A DNA stretch of 64,000 nt, from NCBI GenBank assembly GCA_014529385.2, contig CM043961.1, forward strand, positions 14,152,978 to 14,216,977, given 5' to 3'. A program made the position numbers and the translations under genes. Every line of letters begins with the position of its first letter. The stretch's first letter is position 1. Shown here piece after piece: positions 1 through 9,433 of this stretch. Under the pieces are notes generated by a model that did not search any database, was not told the origin of the DNA, and saw only the letters and a list, made by a program, of their open reading frames with translations. This stretch comes from Adiantum capillus-veneris (Eukaryota > Streptophyta > Polypodiopsida > Polypodiales > Pteridaceae).

Positions 1-1
1 A

Positions 2-3000
2 GATGCTCTAAAAAGGATGGCACCATACCAAAAACCATTGCCAAAACCACTGAAATGGTGTGCTATTGAACAAAAATGGACAAATCATCCAACAGAGGAG
101 TGTTATTACAACAAAGGGTATGTAAGGGAGCGCCAGTATGCACCTCTTGCTCAATTAGCACCACCTCAGATACATCCAGTACCTCGATACCCAACGGGAA
201 ATGTACCGGGACCTATGGGGATAGAAAGACCGCAACCGGTATTGGGACAACAACCACCTTTACCAGGAGCAAGACCAGTGGGCATTAGATATGCACCAAC
301 CTTAGAGAATCAGGAAGAACAAGCCTTAGTACCTATTCAAGCCTATTACGAAGAATTGGGTGCACACATGTCTCCGACAGTGTATTACCCACCAGAAGAA
401 CCAAAACAACCAGAACCATGGGGCATGATGAGGAATGTTGGAACACCAACAGTTACAAGTGCTTCTGATGAAGAGAGATACAATATGGACGCAAGAACCT
501 TGATGTTCATAGCTCATGGAGGGATAGCAGGACAGAGACCATCCTATCCACAAAGGACGAATCAAGCGGGACCAAGACCAGCACTAGGACCCTGTTACAA
601 GTGTGGAGGTGACCATCTGATGAATGTTTGCCCACATACGGAAATCATTAGAATTAACGCTTATTGCACTGAGTGTGGGGTTACTCACTTCATTGAGGAT
701 TGTTCAAAGAATCCAAACAAAATGCAAAAGACAACATTGAATATGTTAGAAACTATTCCTACCAGCAGTGGGTCTGAAAATGAAACTCTGATACCAACGC
801 AAGTTGTTACTAGAGCTCAAGCTAAGAAAACCACTAGAGAACCTGAGAATGAAAAGTTAGCGACTGAAGTGGTTAGTCAAGGACCGCGGAGTCAGAAAAA
901 CACATGGAAAGCTAGAAAAGCACGCATGAAGTTGAGAAAAGAACGTGAAGACGCTATTCTAGGTGAGGAACTAAAGCAAACTAAAGCTAGATTAGAAAAA
1001 CTTGAGAGTCAAAACGGGAAACGAGAGATGAGCCCGGAAAGAACGAAACAAAAGAGTATCAAAGAAACAACGAGCTTAAGCTCAGGGGGATCAGTGCTAG
1101 TCAACAAAGTACACGAACCATTGGACACACTGATGAGAGCTTACGAAGCTAGGTTAAAGAACAACCAAACACAAGAACAAAGGTGGATGACATACCCAAA
1201 CGCGGAATTGGAAAAGCAGAGACTTGAAATGTGCCAGAGAATGATCGAGACTGCACAAGCCTTATTAGAACCACCAAAAGAAACAATGAATTGTGGGAAG
1301 GAAAACCCAATTCAGCAAGAGACTATCGTTTCACGGGTAGCTGAAAAGACTCCCAGTGCACAAAAGCCTGAAAATACACAAAAGGATGACCGCATAGTAT
1401 TGAACACAACCGATCAGGAGATAGAGAGTTTTCATCCAGTCATACAGAGGATTTACGGAAAAGATGAGGATTACAATGAATTTTGGAAACAAGTGAGAGA
1501 GGCAAACTTTGCAAACGAGCTAAGTTGCCAAGCTAATCAGAAAAATTGGAAAAAGGACATCAGGACTCCTCCCATAGTGGAATTTGAGGCAGGATCTCAA
1601 GTGGACTTGGATCTGCAATCTTACTGGGGAGATGGGGGCTCTGTTAGAACAATGGAGAGCAAACCTCATTCACTGAAAACCTTACCTTCATACTTAGGAG
1701 AGTATGAAGCAAAATCCGAGATTAGAGCACTTCCCTCACGAAAAATCTCATCAGAAAAAGTCATGGACTCACAAGGATTGATAGAGATTTTGTCAACACC
1801 AGTGACATGCACTATCACTCTAGCTGAGCTTGTGAGGCTAAGACCACATATGTGGACCACTGTAGGAAAATGCTTGGAGAAATTCGGAATAAAAGATCCA
1901 ACATCGAGATTGCAAGAGAGCATAGAGGAGCTGAGCAAACCACAAAAGAACGCTAAGCCTGTACCCTTAAACAAGGTCGGAGAGTATTGCGAAGGTGAAG
2001 AGGGGAATACAACCTTACCAGTTGAATTCCAAGGAGTGAAGACGATGGCAATACTAGACAGCGGAGCTGGGGTAGCCATTGCTACAAAAGAAATCTGGAA
2101 AAAATGGGGGAAACCAGCAATAAGGAAGACTAGGTTGAAACTCCAATTAGCAGATGGACACATGGAGAAACCTAGGGGGTTATTAGAGAAAGTTGTAGTG
2201 ACTTCTTGCGGCATTGAATACGAACATACTTTTGCTATTGTCGATTTTGCCAAGGAGAATAACTATGATATCATATTGGGAAGACCATTCATGAGACAGT
2301 TGAAAATGGTCCAAGATTGGGGCTACGATCATATATACCTGAGAAATATGGAAACCACTACACGTGTGAACCTGAAAGACCATAGCTACAAAGATGTGAA
2401 CCGAACACCGGTAGAGGAGTTTGATTCAGCTACTTTGGCGGGATCCGAATTTCCAGCTTGGTTAGGTAAACCCAAGGAGTTATGGATGTGTGGAGCTTCG
2501 AGATGTGGAAGTCTAACGAGAGAAGAAGATGTTTTAGAGAGGGTTATCGAAGATGAAACTTATATAAGAGAACCCTTTCCAGAGGATACATTTGAACCAT
2601 TAGAATGGACACACATTCTAGCAACCCTAGATGTTTGTGCAATTTCGGATGGTCCCACAACGCAATTTTGCGATAAGGACGGGTACGATGTGGTTCCGTA
2701 TTTCATGTTGAGAACTGTGCTCGAAAAAGAAACTGAAAAGAACGATACACTGGAAAAGGAAGATGAAGAAGAGGTGTTTCACGACATTCCCAATCATCCA
2801 GAGTGGGGAAATGAAGCAGACAACGAGTCAACGGACAATTCAAGCGGAAACGAAGAAACTATAACGGATGTCCGATTTTATGATTTTCCGAACCAAACTA
2901 AACAACGCCAGAAACACTATAGAGCAAAGAAAAAAACAAAAGGTGTTAGAACCAATCCGATGACTAGAATAAGAGGAAAAAATCAATTCCTAATGCTAGT

Positions 3001-3445
3001 AAAGGCTGAAGATTGTGTTAAGGACAAGGTTTCTGGAAGAATGAGAGGCAATGATCAAAAGAGCTTACGAAAAGACAAAAAAGGCTCAAGAAATCAAGTT
3101 CAAAGGAATGGAACGAAAACAGAAACAGAAAAATCAAAAAAGAACAAGCGCAACAGAGAACACACGGAGTCCAAGCTAGAACGTAGAAACAAGTACAGAG
3201 AGCTCAAGAAAACTCTGAAGGAAGTTTGGACGACAGAAATTGAGAGTGGAGAGGACGAAAACGTCAAAATCAAGGAAAACATGGATGTTCCCTCTCACTA
3301 TAGGAAATTCACAATAGAGGATAGGAAGGTGATATTAACCCCACCTATTCGAGAGAGGAAGGAGAACGAATCTTATGACGGACCGGAGGATGCAAAAAAA
3401 GTTGATTTAGCAGCTCCAGGTGAGCCACCTAGACGGTGTACATAG
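2..3445 (+). CDS. RE-1 gag C-terminal part and aspartic protease, partial
   Basis: The frame is open to the left edge, so the first ATG (17) is probably internal and the capsid part lies outside. Two zinc knuckles follow each other near residues 193-226 (CYKCGGDHLMNVC and CTECGVTHFIEDC); both have Cys-X2-Cys-X3-His-X4-Cys, one residue shorter than the usual X4-His spacing. A Lys/Glu-rich, probably coiled-coil stretch follows. The retropepsin-like protease has its catalytic DSGA at about residue 681 and ILGRPF near 754. The last 250 residues are acidic then very basic. A homologous but broken copy lies in RE-A. The pol frame overlaps its end by 13 nt in the -1 frame. Role: virion structural protein and polyprotein processing. 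Confidence 0.85.
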   Translation, partial: DALKRMAPYQKPLPKPLKWCAIEQKWTNHPTEECYYNKGYVRERQYAPLAQLAPPQIHPVPRYPTGNVPGPMGIERPQPVLGQQPPLPGARPVGIRYAPTLENQEEQALVPIQAYYEELGAHMSPTVYYPPEEPKQPEPWGMMRNVGTPTVTSASDEERYNMDARTLMFIAHGGIAGQRPSYPQRTNQAGPRPALGPCYKCGGDHLMNVCPHTEIIRINAYCTECGVTHFIEDCSKNPNKMQKTTLNMLETIPTSSGSENETLIPTQVVTRAQAKKTTREPENEKLATEVVSQGPRSQKNTWKARKARMKLRKEREDAILGEELKQTKARLEKLESQNGKREMSPERTKQKSIKETTSLSSGGSVLVNKVHEPLDTLMRAYEARLKNNQTQEQRWMTYPNAELEKQRLEMCQRMIETAQALLEPPKETMNCGKENPIQQETIVSRVAEKTPSAQKPENTQKDDRIVLNTTDQEIESFHPVIQRIYGKDEDYNEFWKQVREANFANELSCQANQKNWKKDIRTPPIVEFEAGSQVDLDLQSYWGDGGSVRTMESKPHSLKTLPSYLGEYEAKSEIRALPSRKISSEKVMDSQGLIEILSTPVTCTITLAELVRLRPHMWTTVGKCLEKFGIKDPTSRLQESIEELSKPQKNAKPVPLNKVGEYCEGEEGNTTLPVEFQGVKTMAILDSGAGVAIATKEIWKKWGKPAIRKTRLKLQLADGHMEKPRGLLEKVVVTSCGIEYEHTFAIVDFAKENNYDIILGRPFMRQLKMVQDWGYDHIYLRNMETTTRVNLKDHSYKDVNRTPVEEFDSATLAGSEFPAWLGKPKELWMCGASRCGSLTREEDVLERVIEDETYIREPFPEDTFEPLEWTHILATLDVCAISDGPTTQFCDKDGYDVVPYFMLRTVLEKETEKNDTLEKEDEEEVFHDIPNHPEWGNEADNESTDNSSGNEETITDVRFYDFPNQTKQRQKHYRAKKKTKGVRTNPMTRIRGKNQFLMLVKAEDCVKDKVSGRMRGNDQKSLRKDKKGSRNQVQRNGTKTETEKSKKNKRNREHTESKLERRNKYRELKKTLKEVWTTEIESGEDENVKIKENMDVPSHYRKFTIEDRKVILTPPIRERKENESYDGPEDAKKVDLAAPGEPPRRCT

Positions 3446-5175
3446 CCACAGATTTGTCTCCAGGCGAGGAAGAGAGACTTTTGAGTCTTCTCAGAGAGTA
3501 TAGGGATGTGTTTGCATGGTCTTATAAGGACTTAAAGGGAGTTGACCCATCGATATGCCAACACACAATCCCACTGAAACAAGACGCAAAGCCTAGCAGA
3601 CAGAGACCATACACATATAATGATACTTTTGCTAAGCGAATCAAGGAAGAGATAGATAAGCTAATGGAAGCTGAATTCATATACGAGATTGAACACACCG
3701 ATTGGGTATCTCCGATTGTGGTAGTACCTAAGAAGAACGGAAAACTCCGAGTGTGTGTCAACTTAAAGAAAGTGAATGCTGCAACAATCAGGGACAATTA
3801 TCCCCTGCCGATAACTGATCATGTTCTAGAGCGTGTATCAGGGAAAACAGCATACTCCTTTCTTGATGGTTTTTCAGGATATAACCAGCTAGCCATAGCA
3901 CTGGAAGATCAACATAAAACAGCTTTTGCAACGGAGTGGGGAATTTATGCTTATCGGGTTATGCCTTTTGGTCTAACCAATGCTCCCGCAACCTTCCAGA
4001 GGCTGATGACGCATGCTTTCAAAGAATACTTAAGGTTGTTTCTCGAAATATACATGGATGACTTATGTGTACATTCTCTACTGAGAGATGAGCATCTAGA
4101 ACACCTAAGAAAAGTATTTGAGAAATGTAGGACATATCGCATTTGTCTCAATCCTGAGAAATGTGTGTTTATGGTCCGACAGGGCAGAATTCTGGGACAT
4201 ATTGTCTCACAAAACGGAATATCCACGGATTTAGAGAAGATAAAAGTTATAGTGGATATGCCTAGACCAACCAATGCGAAACAAGTACAGAGCTTTATGG
4301 GACATTGTGGATATTATAGACGATTCATTTACATGTACGCTATAATAGGCCAACCACTTTACAGGCTAATAGTGAACTTTGAATGGACAGAGGAGTGTGA
4401 GGAATCGTTCAAGAAATTGAAAGAGGCACTCATTACTGCTCCAGTCTTGAAATCACCAGATTGGGAGAAGATATTCCATGTGCATATAGATGCTTCGGCA
4501 TATGCAATAGGATGTATTCTGGCTCAGCCAGAAGAAGGAAACATGGATTTTCCTATCTGTTACGCCAGTCGACAGCTCAACAATGCAGAGAAGAATTACA
4601 CCACAACAGAGCGAGAAGGATTAGGAATGATCTATGCTGTGAAGAAATTTCGGCATTATCTTCTAGCCAACAAGTTTGTGTTTTTTACGGATCACCAAGC
4701 CTTGCTCTACCTAGTGAATAAACCATGCAATACCGGGAGAATAGTGAGATGGTTCATTATCTTACTGGAATTCGACTTCACGGTAGTAGTAAAGAAAGGA
4801 AAAACACATCTTAGAGCTGATCATCTTTCGCGATTGACGAATGGAGAAGACCCTATAGGAGTAGATGACGACATGCCAGACGCGTACTTGTTCAACATAG
4901 AAATGATACCGAGGTGGTCTCAAAATGTCGTTAACCTATTAACCTATGGAGGAGAGTTCGATAGAAGAGAATACAACCTGAAACATATTGCTATTCAGCA
5001 ATCCAAGAATCTTCAATTGGTTGCAGAAAGGTTGTATCAATTGGGAAATGATCATGTTTTACAACTATGCATCAATCCTGAGGAATATAGTATATATCTG
5101 CGCGAAGCACATGTTCAGGAATGTGCATTTCATTGTTCAAGAAGGAACACATATAGGAATTTGTTACAATTGTGA
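3436..5175 (+). CDS. RE-1 pol, first part: reverse transcriptase, RNase H, first HHCC module
   Basis: RT is recognised by MPFGLTNAPATF and the catalytic YMDD at residues 206-209; RNase H by HVHIDASAY (first catalytic Asp near residue 352), the TEREGLG motif and the FFTDHQAL stretch. The C-terminal part holds an integrase-type zinc module whose two His codons are at 5110 and 5131, cut by an in-frame TGA at 5173-5175. The next ORF continues in the same frame, so this is one pol reading frame with a nonsense change. The frame opens only after a TAG at 3430-3432 and the listed start is a GTG, so expression by -1 frameshifting from gag is more likely than a new start; I see no classic slippery heptamer in the 13-nt overlap. 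Confidence 0.88.
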   Translation: MYIATDLSPGEEERLLSLLREYRDVFAWSYKDLKGVDPSICQHTIPLKQDAKPSRQRPYTYNDTFAKRIKEEIDKLMEAEFIYEIEHTDWVSPIVVVPKKNGKLRVCVNLKKVNAATIRDNYPLPITDHVLERVSGKTAYSFLDGFSGYNQLAIALEDQHKTAFATEWGIYAYRVMPFGLTNAPATFQRLMTHAFKEYLRLFLEIYMDDLCVHSLLRDEHLEHLRKVFEKCRTYRICLNPEKCVFMVRQGRILGHIVSQNGISTDLEKIKVIVDMPRPTNAKQVQSFMGHCGYYRRFIYMYAIIGQPLYRLIVNFEWTEECEESFKKLKEALITAPVLKSPDWEKIFHVHIDASAYAIGCILAQPEEGNMDFPICYASRQLNNAEKNYTTTEREGLGMIYAVKKFRHYLLANKFVFFTDHQALLYLVNKPCNTGRIVRWFIILLEFDFTVVVKKGKTHLRADHLSRLTNGEDPIGVDDDMPDAYLFNIEMIPRWSQNVVNLLTYGGEFDRREYNLKHIAIQQSKNLQLVAERLYQLGNDHVLQLCINPEEYSIYLREAHVQECAFHCSRRNTYRNLLQL

Positions 5176-5190
5176 GTCTATTGGCCAGGA

Positions 5191-6369
5191 ATGAAAGAAA
5201 GCGTACATGAATATGTCACTGTATGTATTGTATGTTCATCAAAACCGCCAGCCGAGTATTCGACATTATATCAGATAATGATCGCTCCAGAATGGAGTCA
5301 GTATATTGTTGAATATCTCACAAATAGAACTTTCCCAGAAGGAACGTCAAAAGCTCGTCAGAAATCTGTAGAGACAGAAGCTAGAGATTACGCTTTAATA
5401 GGAGATCAACTCTATAAGAGAGGTAAAGACAACCAGCTTAGGATTTGCGCATCAGAGTCTGAGTATGTGATAATCCTGGAGCAAGCTCATGGAGGAGTAG
5501 GTGGAGGCCATTTCTCAGGTGATAAGACAGCAAAACTTGTCTTAGCCGCAGGAATATGGTGGCCAACATTACATATGGACGCTGAGGAATACGTTAAACG
5601 GTGTGATGACTGTCAGCGGACCAAAGTACCACTTAAAAGAGATGATATGCCGCTTAGACCAATGATGGGGGCAAGAGCTTTTGCAAAATGGGGGATTGAT
5701 TATGTCGGACCCATTTCACCTCCTGCATATAAGACTCATGCACAATACATCATTGTGGCTACAGACTATCTAACAAAGTGGGTCGAAGCAAAGGCAACTC
5801 AAAAAGCAGATGCCAGGACCACGGCACAATTTCTGTATGAATACGTCTTTGTACGATATGGATTGCCAATAGAAATTGTGAGTGATCGAGGCACACATTT
5901 TATAAATGAAGTGATAAAGATCCTTCTAGATGAATTCATGGTAATCCATAGGAAATCAGCCCCGTATCATCCACAAGCAAACGGACAAGCTGAAGCAACA
6001 AAAAAAACCATATGTACGGTCCTCACGAAGATTGTATCTGAGTCGAGAACTGACTGGGACCAAAAGTTGCATTCAACATTATGGGCATATAGGGTAGCGT
6101 ATAAAACATCCATAGGAACGACCCCATATAACATGGTTTTTGGGCTAAATGCTATCTTGCCAATAGAATTCTTGATTTCAACCTTAAGGGTGGCTAAGGA
6201 TCTAGAGTGGACAGGGCACGAGCTTTCTGATAGAATAGATGACCTGGAAAAGCTAGACGAGCTTCGCCTAAAAGCAGTAGCTTCTATCTACGCTCAAAAA
6301 AGCGACAAAAGGAATTTTTTGATAAGCATGTGCGGACTAAAGAGTTTAAAGTTGGGGACTATGTCCTAG
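5191..6369 (+). CDS. RE-1 pol, second part: integrase
   Basis: It continues the frame of the preceding ORF past the TGA at 5173-5175. It contains the Cys pair of the first HHCC module (codons 5224 and 5233), then a second complete HHCC module (His 5488 and 5509, Cys 5602 and 5611), then the catalytic core with Asp at 5698, Asp at 5884 and Glu at 5992, which gives the D-X35-E spacing of retroviral-type integrases. The frame is lost at a T-run near 6315-6320; the integrase C-terminus goes on in another frame from about 6330. Function: insertion of cDNA into the host chromosome. This copy is unlikely to be active because of the stop and the frameshift. Confidence 0.87.
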   Translation: MKESVHEYVTVCIVCSSKPPAEYSTLYQIMIAPEWSQYIVEYLTNRTFPEGTSKARQKSVETEARDYALIGDQLYKRGKDNQLRICASESEYVIILEQAHGGVGGGHFSGDKTAKLVLAAGIWWPTLHMDAEEYVKRCDDCQRTKVPLKRDDMPLRPMMGARAFAKWGIDYVGPISPPAYKTHAQYIIVATDYLTKWVEAKATQKADARTTAQFLYEYVFVRYGLPIEIVSDRGTHFINEVIKILLDEFMVIHRKSAPYHPQANGQAEATKKTICTVLTKIVSESRTDWDQKLHSTLWAYRVAYKTSIGTTPYNMVFGLNAILPIEFLISTLRVAKDLEWTGHELSDRIDDLEKLDELRLKAVASIYAQKSDKRNFLISMCGLKSLKLGTMS

Positions 6370-6584
6370 TTTACACTCTGAAACAGCATGCTAAGAAGCT
6401 TAAAAAGCGAGGGATGGGTCCTCTGGTGATTAAAGATCTATCACCAAGTGGAGCCGTCAAGCTTGCTACATTAGACGGAGAAGAAATGCCCAATTGGATT
6501 AGTGGATGCAGAGTGAAAAAGTATCTGTTGCCGCTAACACAAGACATGCTTCTCAAAATACATCAAGAAAAGCTGCGTGTCTAG
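6330..6584 (+). CDS. RE-1 integrase C-terminal domain, frameshifted fragment
   Basis: This frame continues the integrase after a one-base slip in the T-run at 6315-6320. The sequence FKVGDYVLVY, then a basic stretch and GMGPLVIKDL, matches the usual integrase tail (a GPF/Y-like module) that binds DNA without sequence preference. It ends at TAG 6582-6584. No chromodomain is visible. The next ORF starts 9 nt later in the same frame, so the second protease could be joined to pol by stop readthrough or be made separately. Confidence 0.75.
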   Translation: MRTKEFKVGDYVLVYTLKQHAKKLKKRGMGPLVIKDLSPSGAVKLATLDGEEMPNWISGCRVKKYLLPLTQDMLLKIHQEKLRV

Positions 6585-6593
6585 AAAAAGAAA

Positions 6594-7913
6594 ATGATTG
6601 TGGAGGAAGCGCAAGCTGAGGCGAAGGAAAGAATGGAGAAAAGAAGACTACTGCGTCAGAAACAGCGCAATGAAGGAGCAATACGAATAAACGCAGTTAG
6701 TATAACAGAAATGGGGAATGACAAAGAAGAACCCATCATTGAATGCAAAGTAGGGACCAACCAAATCAAAGCCAGAGCACTATTGGATTCAGGAGCTCAA
6801 GCTAACCTACTTTCACTCAGTTTGTATAGACAATTGACAAATGACACGAAATTACAAACTGCCAAGCAAGAGTTAAAAAGTTACTCTGAGAACTCAATCA
6901 AAACTGTCGGATGCACAGTTTTACATATACAGATTAACCAGTATGTGTATCCTCATATGTTTTACGTGGTTGAAGACCAAGCTACACAACATCCATTATT
7001 GCTAGGACAACCATGGCAGAAGCAATACAATGCAATGATTGACTGGAGTTCTAAATCAGTGCTTATCAAATACGAAGGTGAAAGTCAATCAGTTAAGTTC
7101 ACCAAAGGAGCAGAGCCAACTCCAAAGGAAGAATCCACGGACAAGGGCAAACAACAAACAGAGAAAAAGAAGAAGCAATGGCAACCAAAAGTTTCTACAC
7201 AACTGGATTGCTCGTCGACGAGGAACTCTCAACATTGGATAAGGAAGACAAGCAATAATATAACAGCTCAACCTTGGGATAAAACAGAGTCAACGTTGGT
7301 ATGGAGACCAAAAAAGGCTGTGCCAGAAAACACAAACAGAGTCTTCAATACCAGACAACAGAGTGATCCCCGACAATCAAGGACAGTGAAACAGATCTGG
7401 ATTCCAAAGAAGTTCATGACGGCACAAAGCTACAGCAAGCAAATTTGGATCCCAAAGATTTGTAAACAGGAACTCCCTTCAATACAATCAACAGAAACTC
7501 CTAGGTATTTCAAGGCGAGGAAATCAACACACAGAACAAAGCAGGTTTGGGTCGCAAAGAGTTTGTGGCAAGCACAAGCAAAGCGGAAGCAGATTTGGAT
7601 TGTGAAAAAAGACAACAAGGTAACGAAGAATCCATCTACTGATTCTACTACCGAAGTGCCAAAACCAACCCAAAACCCGACCACCAATCCTTCAATCAAA
7701 CAAAGAGCAGCTTTATTGGAAAGAATGTTGTATCGTCGCTCTACAATTACATTGGGAATTTATGACCAAAACAACTACAAGGCTTCGGGAAAGATTACAT
7801 CCGGGAGGACTCAGACTAGGAGGGGGGGAGGTATACAGGAGCTACAAAGCAGCTACAAGCGGGAAAAACAAAGAAAAACAAAAATTATATTACAAGGGCA
7901 GTGTCTTACATGA
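6594..7913 (+). CDS. RE-1 second retropepsin-like protein with W-x-P-K repeats (PR2)
   Basis: A 439-residue ORF directly after integrase, in frame with the preceding TAG-terminated fragment. Residues about 45-160 look like an aspartic protease fold: LLDSGAQANLLS around residue 65, with the catalytic DSGA, and LLLGQPW near residue 135 in place of the usual ILGRPF. The rest is basic, rich in Lys, Gln and Thr, with repeated short motifs of the form K-Q-[IV]-W-[IV]-x-K (KQIWIPKK, KQIWIPKI, KQVWVAKS, KQIWIVKK). The element already has a protease near 2057, so this is a second copy. RE-A keeps a degenerate counterpart although it has lost RT and integrase. It could be a working protease, a nucleic-acid-binding tail protein or a decaying duplicate; the function is unknown. 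Confidence 0.7.
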   Translation: MIVEEAQAEAKERMEKRRLLRQKQRNEGAIRINAVSITEMGNDKEEPIIECKVGTNQIKARALLDSGAQANLLSLSLYRQLTNDTKLQTAKQELKSYSENSIKTVGCTVLHIQINQYVYPHMFYVVEDQATQHPLLLGQPWQKQYNAMIDWSSKSVLIKYEGESQSVKFTKGAEPTPKEESTDKGKQQTEKKKKQWQPKVSTQLDCSSTRNSQHWIRKTSNNITAQPWDKTESTLVWRPKKAVPENTNRVFNTRQQSDPRQSRTVKQIWIPKKFMTAQSYSKQIWIPKICKQELPSIQSTETPRYFKARKSTHRTKQVWVAKSLWQAQAKRKQIWIVKKDNKVTKNPSTDSTTEVPKPTQNPTTNPSIKQRAALLERMLYRRSTITLGIYDQNNYKASGKITSGRTQTRRGGGIQELQSSYKREKQRKTKIILQGQCLT

Positions 7914-9433
7914 TTTTGCAATTTTTTATGTTTGATTGTGGATATTGATAATATTTATGCCCTTATATACCTTGTTTTGCAACAAGAAGAGATCAAATGA
8001 TGAATTTAGGTCTCTAGATGTGTAAATATCACTAAATAAGAGTGTTTTTGGAGCTAAAAAGTGGAAAAAAGTGGTAATCCAAGTCCAGAAATCACAAAGA
8101 AGTGTATATTCATATACACAGGGTTACCAGCTATTTATCGTGTATGTTTGGAATTTTTTGGCTTCAATTTGCTATTTTCCTTTATTTTTTATGATTTTCT
8201 TAATAAAAGTAAAAGAAAAATAAAAAAGCAGGTGAAATGAGATCGGAAAAAAGAAAAGAATAGATGGTGATGGTCCTAATGACAAGGGCAACCCATGGTA
8301 AAAATTGGGTACAATTCTGAAAAAGTTGCGGAAAGCCTGAAATGACAATATTTTGGCAAAGTGGACAGATTTCTCAGAAACAGGTCAAAAGGAGTCCAAA
8401 TTGAGAAATTTCAAATCCTAAAGTGCATTTCACGACGAGATAGGAGCACATGTCAAATTTGGTAACAAGTGATCCGGGAAGCCCGAAGTTAAGTATTTTT
8501 CACTTCATTATCAAGCTCATTTCCACTATTACCTTCTTGGAGAGAGCAAAGAGCACACAGGAGCATCCGACCTTCTACCGCCTTCTACGACTGCTACGAG
8601 AGCTCAGAGGACACCAGACATGAGAGGTAGACTCGTTGCCATAATCTTTTGATGCTTATCGTTAACTTTTGTCGCGAAAACTCACCAAAACCAAGAAACA
8701 AGAGCAGACGGGGAATGGGGAAGAACGTTAGGTAGGGGCACAACCGCCTAACCAAACCTTGCAAGAACTTAGAGGTGGGTTACCCTAGTATAGGAGATGA
8801 GTTTCTAACACTCAAAGCTCGAGAAAGAACGACTGAAAAAACCCTAGGTCAACAGAGCCTGCAAGAGGCAAACAGAAAAAAGTTGTCGGAACGACACAAA
8901 ACTTCTCAGGAAGCTTAACAACATCGAGGGCAATGCAACCATGGAGTATCTCCGGGTTTGGATCACCAAAAGTAGGTCGGAACAACCGATTCGGCTGCGG
9001 ACACACAAAGCGTCATTTTGGCATAACGGCTAAAATTGACGACCAAATGACATGAAACTTCACAAGCAGCTTCAAGTATACATGGATGACTTATGTTTGC
9101 AAGCAAAACCCAAAAGAAAGCTGATTCACTTACCGATGGTGAAAAAGACGCTTTCGGGCAACCAAATGGAGAAAGATGGAGAACGGGGAGCCAAAGTCAA
9201 GTTCAACCAAATAGGTGGCTTCACAACATATCCAATGAGCTGGAAATGCAACTCTCGAGAAGAAAAGTTGAAGAAATTCAACTCCAAGGCAAAAAGACGA
9301 CTTCGGAGACTGAAATGCCTATAAGGGGGCTTTTTAGCTAAACTGATGACTTTTTAAGTTGAAAACTAGTTAGCAGGGCTTAGGGCACTAGCACAAAGCA
9401 TTCTTTGCACAAAAAAACCAACATTTCAAGAAA
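7914..9433 (+). other. RE-1 region between PR2 and the palindrome array, no clear gene
   Basis: This stretch is A-rich with many short frames and stops. From about 8800 to 9341 the composition becomes Gln/Lys-rich in two overlapping frames (for example 9093-9341, 82 codons), which could be a decayed coding segment, but no domain is recognisable. It contains a 20-bp copy of the RT active-site region at 9077-9096. I see no LTR and no primer-binding site here. Confidence 0.5.
9077..9096 (+). repeat. Stray 20-bp copy of the RT YMDD box
   Basis: The 20 bases here are identical to 4049-4068, which encode the YMDD motif of the RE-1 RT. The short frame at 9052 even reads VYMDDLC, but nothing else around it resembles RT. 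Confidence 0.8.

Noticed and set aside
1666-2253. 195-residue antisense ORF in RE-1 gag
   Set aside because: It is a shadow of the strongly supported sense frame, with no domain of its own.
9052-9324. A true RT fragment because the ORF reads VYMDDLC
   Set aside because: Only 20 bp match RT; the residues on either side have no RT similarity.
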